From NCBI GenBank assembly GCA_005884255.1, contig VBDL01000767.1:1-5662 (forward strand): DNA of 5,662 bases. Direction: 5' to 3'. The position numbers and the translations under genes were made by a program. The notes under the pieces were generated by a model. It was given only the letters and a program-made list of their open reading frames with translations, was not told where the DNA came from and made no database searches. Below are positions 3,813 to 5,662 of this stretch, one piece after another; positions within the stretch are counted from its first letter, which is position 1; each line of letters begins with the position of its first letter. This DNA is from Betaproteobacteria bacterium (GTDB lineage: Bacteria > Pseudomonadota > Gammaproteobacteria > Burkholderiales > Burkholderiaceae_C).

Positions 3813-5514
3813 ATGTCATCCGTCCTCGACAACCCACCGGCAATCGCCAAGGCTCCTGCCACGCAGGACAAGCCCGCGGCGCAGACCGACGGCTTTCACC
3901 TTGTCATCGACGCGCTGAAGCTCAACGGCATCGACACGATCTTCGGTCTGCCCGGCATTCCGATCACCGACCTCACGCGCATCGCGCAGGCCGAGGGCAT
4001 GCGCGTGATCTCGTTCCGCCATGAGCAGAACGCAGGCAACGCGGCGGCGGCGGCCGGCTTCCTCACGCAGAAGCCCGGCATCTGCCTGACGGTGTCGGCG
4101 CCCGGCTTCCTGAACGGCCTCACGGCGCTCGCGAATGCCACGGTGAACTGCTTCCCGATGATCCTCATCAGCGGCTCCAGCGAGCGCGAGATCGTCGACC
4201 TGCAGCAGGGCGACTACGAGGAGATGGATCAGCTCAACGTCGCCAAACCGTTCTGCAAGGCCGCCTACCGCGTGCTGCATGCGCAGGACATCGGCATCGG
4301 CATCGCGCGTGCAATCCGCTCAGACGATGGACGCCGTGGCGGGCCGCAACTCGCTGGTGGAGGTCATCGACCCGGCGCCGCGGCAGATCCCCGCGCCCGA
4401 TGCGGTCAAGCGTGCGCTCGATGTGCTCAAGGGTGCGAAGCGGCCGCTGATCCTGCTCGGCAAGGGCGCGGCCTACGCGCAGGCCGACGCGGATATCCGC
4501 ACGCTGATCGAGAAGAGCGGCATCCCGTACCTGCCGATGTCGATGGCCAAGGGTCTGCTGCCGGACACGCACATGCAATCGGCCGCGGCCGCGCGCTCGT
4601 ATGTGCTGGCCGAAGCCGACGTGGTCGTGCTCGTCGGCGCGCGGCTGAACTGGCTGCTGTCGCACGGCAAGGGCAAGACCTGGGCGCAGGACAAGGGCGC
4701 GAAGCAGTTCATCCAGATCGACATCTCGCCCACCGAGATCGACAGCAATGTGCCCATCGCGGCGCCGCTGATCGGCGACATCGGCTCCTGCGTGTCGGCG
4801 CTGCTGGCCGGCATCGATTCACGCTGGAGCAAGCCGCCGGCGGAGTGGACCGCGGCGATCGCCGAGCGCAAGGACAAGAACCTGTCGAAGATGGCGGCGA
4901 CGCTGGCGCAGGACGTGTCGCCGATGAACTTCCACGGCGCGCTCGGCGCGATCCGCGATGTGGTCAAGGCGCGGCCCGATGCCATCGTCGTCAACGAAGG
5001 CGCCAACACGCTGGACTTCGCGCGCAGCATCGTCGACATGTACGAGCCGCGCAAGCGGCTTGACTGCGGCACGTGGGGAATCATGGGCATCGGCATGGGC
5101 TTCGCCATTGCCGCCGCGGTGACGACCAACAAGCCGGTGATCGCCATCGAAGGCGACAGTGCCTTCGGCTTCAGCGGCATGGAGGTGGAAACCATCTGCC
5201 GCTACCAGCTGCCGGTGTGCGTCGTCATCTTCAACAACAACGGCATCTACAAGGGCACCGACGTGAACCCGACCGGCACCAAGGACCCGGCGCCAACGGT
5301 GTTCGTCAAGAACTCGCGCTACGAGCTGTTGATGGAAGCCTTCGGCGGCAAGGGCGTCGTCGCCACCACGCCGCAAGAGCTCACGCACGCGCTGCAGGAG
5401 GCCATCGCCACCGGCAAGCCGACGCTGATCAACGCCGTCATCGACGAGACCGCCGGCACCGAGAGCGGCCGCATCACGAGCCTGAACCCGCAAAAGGCGG
5501 CGATCAACAAGTAA
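3813..5514 (+). pseudogene. oxc: Oxalyl-CoA decarboxylase, frameshifted with internal deletion
   Basis: Oxc is a ThDP- and Mg-dependent cytoplasmic enzyme that converts oxalyl-CoA to formyl-CoA and CO2. ATG 3813 follows AAGGAG (3803-3808). The N-terminal part, 3813-4319, has the catalytic Glu of the Pyr domain in SFRHEQNAG (Glu codon 4023-4025; Glu56 in Oxalobacter) and the signature SGSSEREIVDLQQGDYEEMD. The C-terminal part, 4321-5511, carries IDPAP, LGKGAAYAQ, the ThDP motif from GDS (5152-5160) to NNN (5233-5241), GIYKG and the terminal ESGRITSLN. Between IARAIR and QTMDAV the family has about 20 residues including SGRPGGVYVDLPA. Here only one base (4320) remains, a net loss of about 59 bases that also shifts frame. 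Read onward, the first frame runs as junk to 5063. As written no active enzyme is made; with the gap restored, length would be about 586 residues, near the usual 568 plus a 15-residue longer Ala/Pro-rich N-terminus. frc follows 26 bases later. Confidence 0.93.
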
Positions 5515-5540
5515 CCCACGAACATTAAGGAGCCATACCC

Positions 5541-5662
5541 ATGAGCAAACCCCTCGAAGGCATCCGCATCATCGACTTCACGCACGTGCAGGCCGGGCCT
5601 GCATGCACGCAGCTGCTGGCCTGGTTCGGCGCCGACGTGATCAAGGTCGAGCGCCCGGGCTC
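5541..5662 (+). CDS. frc: Formyl-CoA:oxalate CoA-transferase, N-terminal part (runs off window)
   Basis: This is a class III CoA-transferase that moves CoA from formyl-CoA to oxalate, making the oxalyl-CoA used by Oxc. The 40 complete codons read MSKPLEGIRIIDFTHVQAG and onward through PACTQLLAWFGADVIKVERPG, matching the family's start closely. Q17 in HVQAGPACTQ corresponds to the active-site Gln17 of the Oxalobacter enzyme. The catalytic Asp lies beyond the window. The start is set by AAGGAG (5527-5532) eight bases before ATG. The gene lies 26 bases after oxc with no terminator between, so the two form an operon under the promoter near 3760. No damage is seen in the visible part. Confidence 0.95.
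   Translation, partial: MSKPLEGIRIIDFTHVQAGPACTQLLAWFGADVIKVERPG

Noticed and set aside
4473..5195. Minus-strand open frame opposite oxc
   Set aside because: No recognisable domain; it overlaps strongly conserved oxc sequence and has no ribosome-binding or operon context.

Overview
The window is very GC-rich, with G or C at most third codon positions. It looks like chromosomal DNA of a proteobacterium, most likely a betaproteobacterium of the Burkholderiales. That placement is inferred from composition, gene content and close protein resemblance, not from a marker gene. It carries an oxalate-use locus: oxalate transporters of the OxlT (OFA) family, oxalyl-CoA decarboxylase (oxc), the start of formyl-CoA:oxalate CoA-transferase (frc), two Crp/Fnr-type regulators and a NarL/FixJ-type response regulator.

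Layout from left to right: the last 38 codons of one oxlT-like gene (+); a response regulator (-) and, just upstream of it in the same direction, a crp/fnr-like gene (-); a second oxlT-like gene (+) divergent from that pair; a nested inverted repeat between convergent genes; a second crp/fnr-like gene (-); then oxc and frc (+) divergent from it. This gives two similar modules, each a Crp/Fnr gene divergent from oxalate genes. Both divergent intergenic regions hold a perfect-armed TTGAC-N4-GTCAA palindrome, the type of operator expected for a regulator with an Fnr-like E-x-x-S-R recognition helix. The intact regulator has that helix.

Expected joint function, from the known oxalate pathway: OxlT imports oxalate, probably in exchange for formate. 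Frc moves CoA from formyl-CoA to oxalate. Oxc decarboxylates oxalyl-CoA to formyl-CoA and CO2. The Crp/Fnr proteins probably switch these genes on.

The striking point is that three of the main genes are damaged or rearranged. The first crp/fnr gene has its middle replaced, in frame, by a 218-bp copy of the receiver domain of the neighbouring response regulator (216 of 218 bases identical, both differences silent). The complete-looking oxlT is split by a frameshift inside TM7 at a TGATG stop/start overlap. oxc lacks about 59 bases encoding a conserved motif and is frameshifted there. The response regulator also has an odd C-terminus running antisense into oxlT. These could mark a decaying or recombining locus, or a draft or metagenomic assembly with misjoins; the sequence alone cannot decide.
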